From: Phycisphaerae bacterium
Lineage (GTDB): Bacteria > Planctomycetota > Phycisphaerae > Phycisphaerales > UBA1924
Direction: 5' to 3'
DNA length: 64,000 nt
Assembly (NCBI GenBank): GCA_016794925.1
Contig: JAEUIW010000001.1
Coordinates: 354,999 to 418,998 of the forward strand
The position numbers were made by a program, and so were the translations under genes. How positions within the stretch are numbered: position 1 is the stretch's first letter; every line of letters begins with the position of its first letter. The notes below the pieces were generated by a model. The model saw only the letters and a program-made list of their open reading frames with translations, searched no databases and had not been told where the DNA came from. Of this stretch, positions 33,624-43,563 are shown in pieces.

Positions 33624-36056
33624 TCACGGGGCGATGGAGAACGACGGGGGCAGTGATTCCTTCCCGGTCAGGGCCCGTTCGAATCGCATTTCGGTGCGGC
33701 CGGTCATGTCGCTGCGGACCGTGATGGAGAAAGGCACGTTCACGCCGCCGACGGGGCGATAGTCCGCGTACTCCACCGTCTGCGGGAGCGAGCCGAAGTC
33801 CTCGACGAGGGTGGCGGATTCCTCACGCAGGATGGTGCCGTCGGCGGCGGAGAGGTAGCGGATGGCGGGGGGAAGCCCCTTGACGGCCATGCGGAGCACG
33901 ATGGCGTCCTTTCCGTCGATGGTCTGGCGGCGGACAACCGTGACCTCGTCGTACGAGCGCCGGAAGTCGCCGAGCAGAACGGCGGGATTGGCCAGCCTGA
34001 GCTGAACGAGTTGCTCACCCTTCGGCTGTTCAAGGGGTTCGCCCACGGACTCGGCCCAGCCCACGCCGTTGTCGAACGATCCCCGGTTGCGGCCGAAGAC
34101 CCCGAAATCGAGCGTGATAAGGTACCGATCGAGGCCGGCGAATCGCACATCTGCGGTGCCGTTGACGCCCTGGTTCGGCAGGTTGACGGATCCGATGAGT
34201 CGGACGCCGCCGAGCGCCTCGAGCGTGGCGTACGCGCGATCGCGGCCGCCGAGCGCCATGACCTCATCGAGCGTGGGGAGCGAGCCGTCGTTCCCACTTC
34301 CGACGTCTCCGACCCGGGGCATGTCGATCGCTTGCCCGGCTTGGAATAGCGTCATGGAGGCCACCTTGCCCTCGTCGGGCGTGAAGGCGACTTCGATGCC
34401 CTTGACACCTTCGAAGGCGAAGCGACCCTCGGGTTGAACGGGGCGGAGCTTGAAGGTGGGTTGACCGGGGGCCTTGAGCACGAGGCGGCCCTCCGCACTC
34501 TCGACGCGCCAGTCCTGCTGGGCCGGGGCGAAGCGATAGATTCCGGCGAGCCTGGCGATCTGTTCCGCGGGGAGCACTCCGGGCGCATCGGCGGCGGCGG
34601 GCTGGGGGGCGCCCGCCTTGGGAAGGACCATCTCCGCGCCGGCCTGGAAGAAGGTGAGCGAGAGGACGTCTCCGGTCTCGTTCTTGTTGAACGCGATCTT
34701 GATGGAGTCGGTGAGGGCGAAGGCCCAGCGTCCGTCCGTGTCGGGCCAGCGGAGCGTGTACACGGTCTGGCCGGGGACATCGACCGCGAGTTGCCCATCG
34801 CGGATGAGCACGGTGACGTCGGCGTCGAGCAGGTCGAAGCGGTACTTGCCCAGGTAGGCGCTGAGCTGCTCGCGCGTGGGCGCGTCCGCGGGCATGGGCG
34901 GCACGGCGCCCGGGAGCATGGCCTGCCAGACCATGTCCTTGACTTCCTCCTGGAGCGGCGAGGCGGTGACGTTCTGGAACATGCAGAACCCGATCTTCTC
35001 ATCGGGCAGGAGCGCGACCGTCGACGCGAAGCCGTCGATGTTCCCGCCGTGGTCGACCACGCGTTTGCCGTTCCATGTGCCGAGCATCCAACCCAGCCCG
35101 TACCGCAGTCCGGAGCCACGGACCACCTCGATCTGGGGCGTCCACATTTCGTCGAGGCGTGCTTTCGAGAGGACGCGACGGCCCTCGAAAGAACCCTCGT
35201 TGAGGAGCGCGATGAGCCAGTGCGTCATGTCGAGGATGTTGGAATTGACGGCGCCCGCGGGCGCGATGGCGTTGAGGTTGCGCATGGGAAGGACGCGGTG
35301 GGTGTTCTCGTGCTTGAGCCAGCGATAGCCGCGTGAGAGCCGGGCATCACGCTCCACCTCCGCGATCGAGAGCGATGTGCTGGTCATGCGGAGCGGCTGG
35401 AAGAAACGGGTTCGGATGAGGGTGTCGTAGTCGCTGCCCGAGGCGGCGCCGGCGGCCAGCCCCGCGGCGAGGAACGCTTCGTTGCAATAATTGAATGATG
35501 ACCGGAACGGGGTCACGGCCTCGGCGCGCGCCAGCCCCGACAGGACGTCGAGGCGATTGGATTTTCCGGCCGCCCAGAGCGCGCCGAGGCGAACGAGCCC
35601 GGTGCGGTGCGTGAGCAGGTCGCGGAGCGTGCACGCCTCCCCGGCCGGCGCGTCGTGCAGCGCGAAGGTCGGGAGGTGCGTGCGCACGGGATCGTCCCAG
35701 GCGACCTTGCCTTCTTCGACAAGCGTGGCGAGCAATGCCGCGGTGAAGGACTTTGTCGATGATCCGATCGCGAAGATGGTGTCCGCCTCGACGGGCTTGG
35801 CGGCCTCGATGTCGCGCACGCCCATGCCGCGTGCCAGGACCACGCGATCGCCCTTGACGATCGCGATGGCCAAGCCCGGGACGTGCAGCTCGGCGCGACG
35901 GGCGTCGAGCCGTTCGAGCATGGCGTCGAGGCGGGAGAGGATTTCCTCGGAGACCGCGGGCTGCCGCGGCGTCGGCGCCGCGTGTGCGCGGGAGTGGGAA
36001 CATACGAGCGCGAGGGCGAATGCCATCAGCAGGCGGAATGGCGGCCTTGGGCGCAT
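33624..36056 (-). CDS. Exported serine beta-lactamase-like hydrolase with large C-terminal extension
   Basis: 810 aa from ATG 36056 (AGGAG 8 nt upstream). Signal peptide FRLLMAFALALVCSHSRAHA. The class C/D-alanyl-D-alanine carboxypeptidase fold follows with SxxK at IGSSTKSFTA (Ser99, Lys102), YxN at FNYCNEAFLA and the third motif at VDHGGNIDGFAS. From about residue 390, after the hydrolase domain, come two similar beta-rich units (LSAYLGKYRFDLLDADV and IARLAGIYRFAPAQQDW), then a third region of about 220 residues without recognised fold. Family members hydrolyse peptides, esters or beta-lactams at the cell surface; no substrate evidence exists here. Its 3' end faces the UvrD-nuclease gene with a 24-bp gap. 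Confidence 0.82.
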   Translation of the reverse strand: MRPRPPFRLLMAFALALVCSHSRAHAAPTPRQPAVSEEILSRLDAMLERLDARRAELHVPGLAIAIVKGDRVVLARGMGVRDIEAAKPVEADTIFAIGSSTKSFTAALLATLVEEGKVAWDDPVRTHLPTFALHDAPAGEACTLRDLLTHRTGLVRLGALWAAGKSNRLDVLSGLARAEAVTPFRSSFNYCNEAFLAAGLAAGAASGSDYDTLIRTRFFQPLRMTSTSLSIAEVERDARLSRGYRWLKHENTHRVLPMRNLNAIAPAGAVNSNILDMTHWLIALLNEGSFEGRRVLSKARLDEMWTPQIEVVRGSGLRYGLGWMLGTWNGKRVVDHGGNIDGFASTVALLPDEKIGFCMFQNVTASPLQEEVKDMVWQAMLPGAVPPMPADAPTREQLSAYLGKYRFDLLDADVTVLIRDGQLAVDVPGQTVYTLRWPDTDGRWAFALTDSIKIAFNKNETGDVLSLTFFQAGAEMVLPKAGAPQPAAADAPGVLPAEQIARLAGIYRFAPAQQDWRVESAEGRLVLKAPGQPTFKLRPVQPEGRFAFEGVKGIEVAFTPDEGKVASMTLFQAGQAIDMPRVGDVGSGNDGSLPTLDEVMALGGRDRAYATLEALGGVRLIGSVNLPNQGVNGTADVRFAGLDRYLITLDFGVFGRNRGSFDNGVGWAESVGEPLEQPKGEQLVQLRLANPAVLLGDFRRSYDEVTVVRRQTIDGKDAIVLRMAVKGLPPAIRYLSAADGTILREESATLVEDFGSLPQTVEYADYRPVGGVNVPFSITVRSDMTGRTEMRFERALTGKESLPPSFSIAP

Positions 36057-36230
36057 GCGGAGCACTCCTTAGCATCGGCAAAGGTCGGAGCCGGGAACCG
36101 GTCCGGCCATCAAGCGTAGTAACCGAGCGGCCCGAAGCGGCGAGGAAGTCGTTCGGTATCGGGAGGGTCCGGGCGGTGCCGATCTACCATGCGCGGTGCC
36201 GGGATGGGTGGCTTTGGCGAGGAGCATGCC

Positions 36231-39110
36231 ATGGATTGGATTCGATCGGTGGTGGTCACGGTGTCGGTGCTGGTCTCCGCGATGAGCGGTCTGAGATCGG
36301 CGCGGGCCGGCGAGCCACCGGCGGCGTCCCCCGCCCTGCCGTCACACGAGCGGGTCGTGTCGGGCGAACTCCCCAACGGCCTGGGGTACATGGTGTTGCG
36401 GCACCCGAATCCCGCCGGGCACGCCACGGCGTGGCTGCTGGTGCGATCGGGCTCGCTCAACGAAACGGACCGGCAACGCGGCGTGGCGCACTTCATCGAG
36501 CATCTGGCGTTCAACGGCTCGGAACATTTTCCGCCCGGGAGCGTGATCCCGCTGTTCCAGTCGCTGGGGCTGACGTTCGGGCGGCATCAGAACGCATCGA
36601 CCGGCTTCGACCGCACGCTGTACACGCTGGAGATGCCGGAGACGAAACCGGAGACGATCGAGAAGGGGCTGCTGTTCCTGTCGGACGTCGCGTTCGGGCT
36701 GACGTTCCCCCCCGACGAGATCGAGAAAGAGCGGCCGATTATCCTGGAAGAGAAGCGCGCGCGGCTGAGCCTGCAGCAGCGAGGAGCGGAGGCCCAACTG
36801 GGTGTGATGGCGGCGGGCTCGCGCGTGCCGGCGCGCATCCCCATCGGGGTCGATACGACCATCATGGGCATGACGCGGGATGATTTTGTGGCGTACTACC
36901 GCGCGTGGTACGTTCCCTCGAACATGACGCTGCTGATCGCGGTGGACGGCGAGACGGCCCCGGTGCTGGAGCTCGTCAGGAAGCACTTTTCGAAGGGCGA
37001 GCGGGTCGCACGCCCGACGCCGATGGACCCCGCGGTCAAGGCCACGGACGCGGTGTCCGCGCGCGTGCTCACGGACGCGGAGCGCACGCGCGCCAACGTG
37101 AGCCTGACGCGGGTGACGCCGGTTGCCCCCCCGACGCTGACGGAGGCCGATCTGCGGCGCGAGCTGGTCGAGCGCATGGCAACGGCGGCGTTCGCACGCA
37201 GAGTTCAGGTCAAGGTCAATCGGGGCGGGATGTCGCTCCTGAACGCCTCCGCGACGGCGGCCGACCTGTACGGCGCGATGCGGACCGAGCGGGTGAGCGG
37301 GGACTTCGAGCAGAAAGCGTGGAAGCCGGCCCTGATGGAGTTGACGTTTGAGTTGCGCCGGGCCCAGATGCACGGGTTCACCGAGCGTGAGATCGAGGAC
37401 ATGCGCAAGGACCTGCTTTCCGCCGCGGACGACTCCGCGGAGAAAGAGGCCACGATCCCGGCGGCGGCGGTGTTGATGTCCCTGGCGGCATCGGTTGTCG
37501 GGGGTGACGCGGTGATGTCGGCATCGGGACGAGCGGCGGTTGTGCGCCGGCTGGCGCCGACAATCACGACCGAGGAGGTCAACTCGGTGTTCGCGGGCAT
37601 GTTCGACCCGTCGAAATTGGTGACGATCCTGGAGGTCTCGGACAAGGAGCCGAAAATCTCAGAAAAGGAACTCGCGGCCGCGGTCGCGGACGCCATGCGA
37701 GTCTCGCCCGATCGGGAAGAGGAGCGCCCGCGGGCGCTGACACTGTTGCCGACATTACCCACGCCGGGAGAAGTCGCGGAATCTTCCGAACACCCCGCGT
37801 CCGGCGTCTGGTCGGGCTGGCTGTCGAACGGGGTTCGGGTGCATCACAAGAAAGTGGACACGCGAAAGTCGGACGTGACGGTCTTGTTCACGTTCCCGGG
37901 TGGCGCGTTGCTGGAGACGGCCGCGAACCGGGGCGTCGCGGACGCGGCCGTGCTGGCGTGGTCCGTGCCGGAGACGCGAGAGCTGACGAACGCGGATATC
38001 CGGGGGCTGCTCGCGGGCATGAAGGGGACGGCTCGTGCGAACGCGGGCGTGGACTCCGTGACGCTCAACCTCTCGGGGAACCCGGCGGACATCGAGAAGG
38101 GACTGCAGCTTGTGCATCTGCTCTTCACGCAGCCGAAGTTGACGGACGCGTCCCTGGAGCGTTGGAAGAAGAACCAGGCCATGGGAATCGAGCGCCGCGA
38201 GAAGGACCCCCAGGGCTCGTTCATCTCGGCCGTGTACCGCGCGCTCTACCCCGAAGGCGACGTGCGCCCGCAGCCGTTGACCAGGGCGCAGGTGGATGCC
38301 GTCACGGTGGACGCGGCCCAGGCGTACCTCGACCGCCTGATCCGGGAGTCCCCGCTCGAGGTCGCGGTCGTGGGGGACATCGAACGCGCCCCGGCGGTGG
38401 ACCTGATCCGAACGTACATCGGCTCGCTGCCCAAGCGGGAACGCATCTCCAGCCAGACGCTGGCCGCGGTGCGTCGCGCCCCCGCGCCGAGCGGTGATCG
38501 GAACGCGCGGGCGGAGCTCGCCACGGCCACGCCGCAGGCGTACGTCATGTGCGGTTTCTATGCCGCGGACGCGGACGATCTCGAGGCCGTGCGCGCGCTC
38601 GAACTCGCGCAGACGATCCTCACGACGCGCCTGGTTGAGCGCGTGCGCGAGAAGGAGGGGCTGGTCTACTCCATTCAGGCCCGCTCGGCGCCGGGGAGGT
38701 TGTTCCCCGGGTACGGTCTTTTCGAGGCCCGCGTGCCCACGGACCCGGCCAAGGTCGAGCGGCTGATCGCCGTGATCGAGGAGGAGTTCGGACGTTTCGC
38801 GAAGGACGGTCCGACGGACGCGGAAATGGACACCGCCCGGAAGCAACTCGTCACGCAGTTCACGGAGAGCATGGAACGGCCCGAGTTCTGGGCCGGCCAA
38901 CTCGCGGCGCTCGAGTTCCGCGGCGTGAAGCTCGACGACCTGCTGTCGGCCGAGAGCCGGATGGCGTCGGTCACGGCGACGACCGCGCGCGAGACTTTCG
39001 CGAGGTTCCATTCCAAGGGTCCGAGGCTCCGCGTTGTTCAGGTGCCCGTGCCGTCCCCGCAGGGCTCGGAGGGGCCGCCCGTGGGTGGGGCCGCCCCGAA
39101 GGGGAAGTGA
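36231..39110 (+). CDS. Exported M16-family zinc peptidase
   Basis: 959 aa from ATG 36231 (GAGGAG 6 nt upstream). Signal peptide VVVTVSVLVSAMSGLRSARA. The first M16 domain has the inverted zinc motif GVAHFIEHLAFNG (His87, Glu90, His91) and the third ligand in ILEEKRARL about 80 residues later. A second, inactive M16 domain follows in the C-terminal half (RLVERVREKEGLVYSIQA supplies the substrate-contacting Arg/Tyr pattern). This two-domain form is like pitrilysin and processing peptidases. It probably degrades peptides in the periplasm. Divergent from the beta-lactamase-like gene (174 bp between starts); the shared gap may hold both promoters. The next gene converges 15 bp downstream. Confidence 0.88.
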   Translation: MDWIRSVVVTVSVLVSAMSGLRSARAGEPPAASPALPSHERVVSGELPNGLGYMVLRHPNPAGHATAWLLVRSGSLNETDRQRGVAHFIEHLAFNGSEHFPPGSVIPLFQSLGLTFGRHQNASTGFDRTLYTLEMPETKPETIEKGLLFLSDVAFGLTFPPDEIEKERPIILEEKRARLSLQQRGAEAQLGVMAAGSRVPARIPIGVDTTIMGMTRDDFVAYYRAWYVPSNMTLLIAVDGETAPVLELVRKHFSKGERVARPTPMDPAVKATDAVSARVLTDAERTRANVSLTRVTPVAPPTLTEADLRRELVERMATAAFARRVQVKVNRGGMSLLNASATAADLYGAMRTERVSGDFEQKAWKPALMELTFELRRAQMHGFTEREIEDMRKDLLSAADDSAEKEATIPAAAVLMSLAASVVGGDAVMSASGRAAVVRRLAPTITTEEVNSVFAGMFDPSKLVTILEVSDKEPKISEKELAAAVADAMRVSPDREEERPRALTLLPTLPTPGEVAESSEHPASGVWSGWLSNGVRVHHKKVDTRKSDVTVLFTFPGGALLETAANRGVADAAVLAWSVPETRELTNADIRGLLAGMKGTARANAGVDSVTLNLSGNPADIEKGLQLVHLLFTQPKLTDASLERWKKNQAMGIERREKDPQGSFISAVYRALYPEGDVRPQPLTRAQVDAVTVDAAQAYLDRLIRESPLEVAVVGDIERAPAVDLIRTYIGSLPKRERISSQTLAAVRRAPAPSGDRNARAELATATPQAYVMCGFYAADADDLEAVRALELAQTILTTRLVERVREKEGLVYSIQARSAPGRLFPGYGLFEARVPTDPAKVERLIAVIEEEFGRFAKDGPTDAEMDTARKQLVTQFTESMERPEFWAGQLAALEFRGVKLDDLLSAESRMASVTATTARETFARFHSKGPRLRVVQVPVPSPQGSEGPPVGGAAPKGK

Positions 39111-39125
39111 CGCGCCGGGCACGGG

Positions 39126-39947
39126 TCATTCGGGGATTTCCGGCCCCAGCGTGAGTCCGTCGTAGGCAAGTCGCATGCCCTCGGGGAGGGACGCGTCCGT
39201 CTCGGCGTGAGCGAGATCGTGCGCCATGTGCACGAAAAGGGTGCGGCGGGCGCCGACACGATCGGCGATGTTGACGGCCTCGTCGAGGGTGAGGTGGGTG
39301 GGATGCTTGCGGCGGCGGAGTGCATCGAGGACCAGCGTGCGCAAGCCGCGGAGCCGTGGCCAGCTCTCGGGCGGGATGGCCGAGACATCGGTGCAGTAGG
39401 CGAGCGGAAAATGCGGGTGCGGCTCGGGCGCATCAAAGCGGAAGCCGAGCACCGGCAGCCGGCCGTGCAGCAGGCGGACCGGCGTGACACGCAGGCCGAA
39501 CAGGTCGAAGGGCGAGTCCGGATCGAGCGGGTGCGGGATGAGCGTGGCGACGAACGAGTCGTTCACGTTGGCCTCGTGATCGAAGATGTGCGTGTACACG
39601 CGTCGAAGGTGGGCGAGGGTGCTGGGCTCGGCGAAGACGTCAACCGGGCTGCGCTGCACGACGTTGAATCGCCGCACCTCGTCGAGGCCGAAGGTGTGGT
39701 CCACGTGGTTGTGGGTGAAGAGAATCGCGTCGCAGCGCCGGAGCCCGGCCCGGATCGCCTGCTGCCGAAGGTCGGGCGTGGCGTCGATCAGGACGGTGCG
39801 GTCATGACCGTGCGGGTCGACGAACCGGATCGCGGCGCCCGTTCGCAGACGGTGGTCGCGCGGGTCCGCTGAGGCGCACACCGCGCAGTCGCAGGCGATG
39901 GCGGGGACGCCCGAGCTCGTGCCGGTGCCGAGGAACGTGAAGCGCAC
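39126..39947 (-). CDS. Metallo-beta-lactamase fold hydrolase, PhnP-like
   Basis: 273 aa from GTG 39947, giving the usual opening RFTFLGTGTSSGVPAI; upstream TTG codons at 39950 and 39953 are alternatives. Cys residues in CDCAVCASADPRD match the structural zinc site of PhnP-type proteins. LFTHNHVDHTFGLDEVR holds the HxHxDH metal motif, and LAYCTDVSAIP, VLDAL and VHMAHDLAH supply later ligands. Relatives cleave phosphoribosyl cyclic phosphates or other phosphodiesters; the real substrate here is unknown, and no phn gene is nearby. It lies 42 bp downstream of gpsA on the same strand. Confidence 0.82.
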   Translation of the reverse strand: MRFTFLGTGTSSGVPAIACDCAVCASADPRDHRLRTGAAIRFVDPHGHDRTVLIDATPDLRQQAIRAGLRRCDAILFTHNHVDHTFGLDEVRRFNVVQRSPVDVFAEPSTLAHLRRVYTHIFDHEANVNDSFVATLIPHPLDPDSPFDLFGLRVTPVRLLHGRLPVLGFRFDAPEPHPHFPLAYCTDVSAIPPESWPRLRGLRTLVLDALRRRKHPTHLTLDEAVNIADRVGARRTLFVHMAHDLAHAETDASLPEGMRLAYDGLTLGPEIPE

Positions 39948-39989
39948 CAACAAGCCTACGCGGGGACCGGGGCGGCGCGAGCCCCGGAC

Positions 39990-41111
39990 TCAGCCCACGC
40001 GCTCGGCCTTGAGCTCACGCGACATGAGCAGGCCGATGGCGTCCATGGGGTCCAGCCCGTCAAAGAGAACCGCGTGCACGGCCTGCGTGATCGGCATGTC
40101 CACGCGGTAGCGGCGGGCGAGGTCCATCACGCTGCGCGTGGTGGCGACGCCCTCGACCACGAACGGGGTCGAGGCGAGGTGCTCGGCCAGGGGCCGCCCG
40201 CGTCCCAGCGCCTCCCCGCACGACCGGTTGCGACCCTCGGGGGAGAAGCAGCTGGTCGCCAGGTCGCCCACGCCCGCGACGCCGAAAAACGTTTCCGGCG
40301 GAGCGCCCATGGCCCCGCCCAGTCGCGCGATCTCGGCCAGCCCCCGCGCCAGGAGCGCGCTCTTGGCGTTGTACCCCGCCCCCAGGCCGTCGATGATGCC
40401 CGCGGCGATGGCGATGACGTTCTTCATCGCGCCCGCGAGCTCCACGCCCAGCACGTCCCCGTGCGTGTACACCCGCAGCCAGCGGGTGCTGAACAGGTCT
40501 TGCACCCGCCGGGAGAATTGCTCGTCGTCCGCCGCGGCGATCATCGTGGCGGGTCGGCAGCGGGCGAGTTCTGGGGCGATGGTCGGGCCGCTGAGCACGC
40601 CGAACGGCCGGGGAATCCCGTCGGGATTGTCCGCGAGGGATTCGGCGATGACCTGCGTGGGTCGCAGGAGCGTGACGTTCTCGATCCCCTTGGACACGCT
40701 GAGCACGGCCGCGCGGGCGGGCACGAATGCACGCACGCGGTCCCATACCCCACGGGCGTGCTGCACGGGCACGGCGGAGACGATCAGGTCCGCTCGGTTC
40801 AGCGCCTCGCCAGCGTCGCAGGTGATGAGGACAGACTGGGGCAGGATGAGCCCGGGGAGGCGCGGGCTCTCGCGCGAGACCGCGACCGTTCGCGCCGCGT
40901 CTTCATCGTGGCCCCAAAGGGAGATCGAGCCGGCGCCCGGCTCGGAGTGGTTTCGGGCCGCCGCGGCGCGTTCGGCCAGAATGGCCGCGCTCACCAGGCC
41001 CATCTGGCCCATGCCCAGTACCGCCACCCTCGGTCCCGACGAGGGTGCGGCGCGGAGGGGCGAGCTCGGATGGTTGTCTGGGTCTCCGGCATGACCTCGG
41101 GAATGGCTCAT
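39990..41111 (-). CDS. gpsA: NAD(P)-dependent glycerol-3-phosphate dehydrogenase
   Basis: 373 aa. Makes sn-glycerol-3-phosphate for phospholipids. The dinucleotide-binding motif VAVLGMGQMGLVSAAIL is preceded by about 28 extra residues. VSAVPVQHARGVW and LSVSKGIENVTLL belong to the coenzyme domain, SGPTIAPELA to the linker, and VELAGAMKNVIAIAAGIIDGLGAGYNAKSALLARGLAEIARLG is the substrate region with the catalytic Lys (only its start and end are quoted as landmarks: VELAGAMKNV and AEIARLG). FFGVAGVGDLATSCFS and GRNRSCGEALGRG follow. Start ATG 41111. The MBL hydrolase follows on the same strand. Confidence 0.93.
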   Translation of the reverse strand: MSHSRGHAGDPDNHPSSPLRAAPSSGPRVAVLGMGQMGLVSAAILAERAAAARNHSEPGAGSISLWGHDEDAARTVAVSRESPRLPGLILPQSVLITCDAGEALNRADLIVSAVPVQHARGVWDRVRAFVPARAAVLSVSKGIENVTLLRPTQVIAESLADNPDGIPRPFGVLSGPTIAPELARCRPATMIAAADDEQFSRRVQDLFSTRWLRVYTHGDVLGVELAGAMKNVIAIAAGIIDGLGAGYNAKSALLARGLAEIARLGGAMGAPPETFFGVAGVGDLATSCFSPEGRNRSCGEALGRGRPLAEHLASTPFVVEGVATTRSVMDLARRYRVDMPITQAVHAVLFDGLDPMDAIGLLMSRELKAERVG

Positions 41112-41335
41112 GCGATCTTTCAGAGGCTGACAAGGGCGGAACGACGTTCGAACCGCGCGGGGTCTCGATTCGTATGCGGTTCGGCGGTTGATGGGTAGCT
41201 TCGAATTGCCGGGGCTACGATAGACGCGAACGAAGGGGGGTCGAGCGCTCCGCGATTCCGTTCTGGAATCCCGGCGCGATCAGGCGGGTTGGTTTCAGTG
41301 TTTGTTTGGCTCACCGAATGGCCTCGGAGACCTGC

Positions 41336-43384
41336 ATGAGCACGCACGAGCACGCGCACGAGCACCATTCCCACGACCGCGCCATCGGGTCGGAGCCCGG
41401 CGTGGCGCAGTGCTGCTCCCACCACGAGATCGAGATCGAACGGTACATTCTCGTGTACCTGATCGGCGGCACGCTGGTCCTCACGACCAAGCTCGTCAAG
41501 CTGCTCTGGCCGGGCGTGATCGACACGCAGGTCGCCGAGTTGCCCGCGCTGGTGGGCGCCCTGATGCTCTCGGCGCCGCTGTTCTACGCCGCGTTCAACG
41601 AGATCCGGAGCAACCGGGCATCGTCATCGACGCTCGCGGCGCTGGCGATTCTCGCGGCCCTGGCGCTGGGCAAGGACGGCAACTACGAGACTGCGGGCCT
41701 GCTCGCGTTCATTCTCCTGGTCGCGGACCAGGTCGTGCGCCGGACGGCCTGGGGCGCGCAGCGGGCCATCGAGCAACTCGTGCGGCTGACGCCCGATGCG
41801 GCGCGCCTCGTGGACAACGGGCAGGAGCGCGACGTCCGCCTGGCGGAAGTCCGGCCGGGGATGGTCGTGCGCGTGCGGCCCGGTGAGAACCTGCCGGTGG
41901 ATGGCGTGATCACAGCCGGCCGCTCGACGGTGGACCAGGCTTCGCTCACGGGCGAGGCGATGCCGCACGAGGTGCAGCCCGGCGATGCGGTCTACGCGGG
42001 CACGACCAACCTCTCGGGCAACATCGATCTCCGGGTCACGCAGGTGGGCGAGGACACGACCATCGGCAAGGTGAGCCAGTTGATCCGCGAGGCGGAGCGG
42101 TCAAAGACACCGCGCCAGCAACTCATCGAGCAGGCGTCGCGGTTCTTCGTGCCGGTGGCGTTGGGCGTGGCCTTCCTTGTGTGGTTCATCACCGGCAAAG
42201 CGGAGACAGCCATCACGGTGCTGGTGGTGACGTGCCCGAGCGCGCTGCTGCTGGCGAGCCCGAGCGCCATGGTCGCCGCGTTCGCCGCCGCGGCTCGCCT
42301 CGGCATCCTCGTGAAGCAGACCAGCTACCTCGAGGCCGCGGCGAACGTGGACACCGTGGTGCTTGACAAGACCGGCACGCTCACGACCGGTCGCTTCGCG
42401 GTGTCACGCCTGGTGCCCGCCACGGGTGTGGAGGGCGCCGAGCTTCTCCTGGCCGCCGCCAACGGCGAGCAGCATTCCAACCACCCGCTGGCGAGGTCCA
42501 TTCTGGCGACCGCCGAGCAGGCCCGGATCCGGCCCGACGGCACCAACGACTTCGAGGAAATCCATGGTCGCGGCGTGCGGGCCCGCACCGGCATGGGCGA
42601 GCTTCACGTGGGACGCTCGTCGTGGCTGCTCGAGCTCTTTCCCGGCGCGCGGACCGATGTCGAACTGGTCGAGTCGCGCATCGAGGGCATGACGGGCGTG
42701 CACGTGGCGCGGGACGGACGTTATCTCGGCGCCGTCGGCCTGGAGGACAAGGTGCGGCCCAACGCCAAGGGCGTGATCGACCGCCTGCGCGACCTGGGTG
42801 TGCGCTCCATCGCGATCTTCACGGGCGATCGTCTCAGCGTGGCGGAACGGGTCGGTCGGGGCGTCGGGGTTGATGCCATCGAGGCCGAGTGCCACCCTGA
42901 GGAGAAGCACGCCGAGATCCTCGCCCTGACGAAGTCCGGCCGGCGGGTCCTGATGGTGGGCGACGGCATCAACGACGGCCCTTCGCTCGCCGCCGCGGAC
43001 GTCGGCGTGGCCATGGGCCTCTCCGGTTCCGACATCGCAACCAACAGCGCGGGCGTGGCGCTGATGAACGACGATCTGTCCCGCGTGCCGTTTCTCATCG
43101 AGCTGGCTCGCCGCACCCGCGCCATCATCGCCCAGAACATCGCGGCCGCGATCGTCATCTCGCTCATCGGACTGGCGCTGGCCGCCACCGACAACCTCAA
43201 TGTCCCGCTCGCGGCGGCGTACCACTTCGTCGGAGATGTTTTCGTCATCGGCAACAGCTTCCGCTTGTTCCGATTTGGCGAGGCCTTCAGCGCCGCGGAA
43301 CCCGAGCCTTCCGCCGTCGGCGGGTCGGGTCCGGGACGTCGCGCCAGCCTCCGCGGCCTGGCTTCACAGACACAGCCCGCCTGA
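41336..43384 (+). CDS. P1B-type heavy-metal ATPase (CPS motif) with His-rich N-terminus
   Basis: 682 aa from ATG 41336 (GGAGA 8 nt upstream). The start is a metal-binding-looking stretch (STHEHAHEHHSHDRA, then CCSHHE) instead of an HMA domain. Pump motifs follow: LTGEAMPHEV (actuator, about 204), VVTCPSALLLASPSA in the channel helix (about 300), VLDKTGTLTTG (phosphorylated Asp, about 343), HSNHPLARSIL (the HP loop of P1B pumps) and VGDGINDGPSLAAADVGVA (about 541). The channel motif CPS, with no second Cys, differs from CPC (Cu) and SPC (Co). Zn, Cd, Co or Ni export is plausible; the metal cannot be decided. Divergent from gpsA with 224 bp between. Confidence 0.88.
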   Translation: MSTHEHAHEHHSHDRAIGSEPGVAQCCSHHEIEIERYILVYLIGGTLVLTTKLVKLLWPGVIDTQVAELPALVGALMLSAPLFYAAFNEIRSNRASSSTLAALAILAALALGKDGNYETAGLLAFILLVADQVVRRTAWGAQRAIEQLVRLTPDAARLVDNGQERDVRLAEVRPGMVVRVRPGENLPVDGVITAGRSTVDQASLTGEAMPHEVQPGDAVYAGTTNLSGNIDLRVTQVGEDTTIGKVSQLIREAERSKTPRQQLIEQASRFFVPVALGVAFLVWFITGKAETAITVLVVTCPSALLLASPSAMVAAFAAAARLGILVKQTSYLEAAANVDTVVLDKTGTLTTGRFAVSRLVPATGVEGAELLLAAANGEQHSNHPLARSILATAEQARIRPDGTNDFEEIHGRGVRARTGMGELHVGRSSWLLELFPGARTDVELVESRIEGMTGVHVARDGRYLGAVGLEDKVRPNAKGVIDRLRDLGVRSIAIFTGDRLSVAERVGRGVGVDAIEAECHPEEKHAEILALTKSGRRVLMVGDGINDGPSLAAADVGVAMGLSGSDIATNSAGVALMNDDLSRVPFLIELARRTRAIIAQNIAAAIVISLIGLALAATDNLNVPLAAAYHFVGDVFVIGNSFRLFRFGEAFSAAEPEPSAVGGSGPGRRASLRGLASQTQPA

Positions 43385-43563
43385 TTGAGATCGGGTGTCG
43401 CTCGCGCGTAGGATCGGACCAGCTCCGTCCGCGGCCTCACCCATCGGGCCGGGCGGCCGGTTCGCCGCGATGGTCCGGCGGAATCGAACGCGGCTGTTCA
43501 TGACGCGTCCGCCGGACGCGCGGCGTGAGATCAGGCGGGCGGGCTGTCGGGGCACTCACCACC

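Noticed and set aside
41112..41335. Possible tRNA T-arm (GTTCGAAC) between gpsA and the metal ATPase
   Set aside because: Flanking bases do not form the 5-bp T-stem or a cloverleaf; probably a promoter region.
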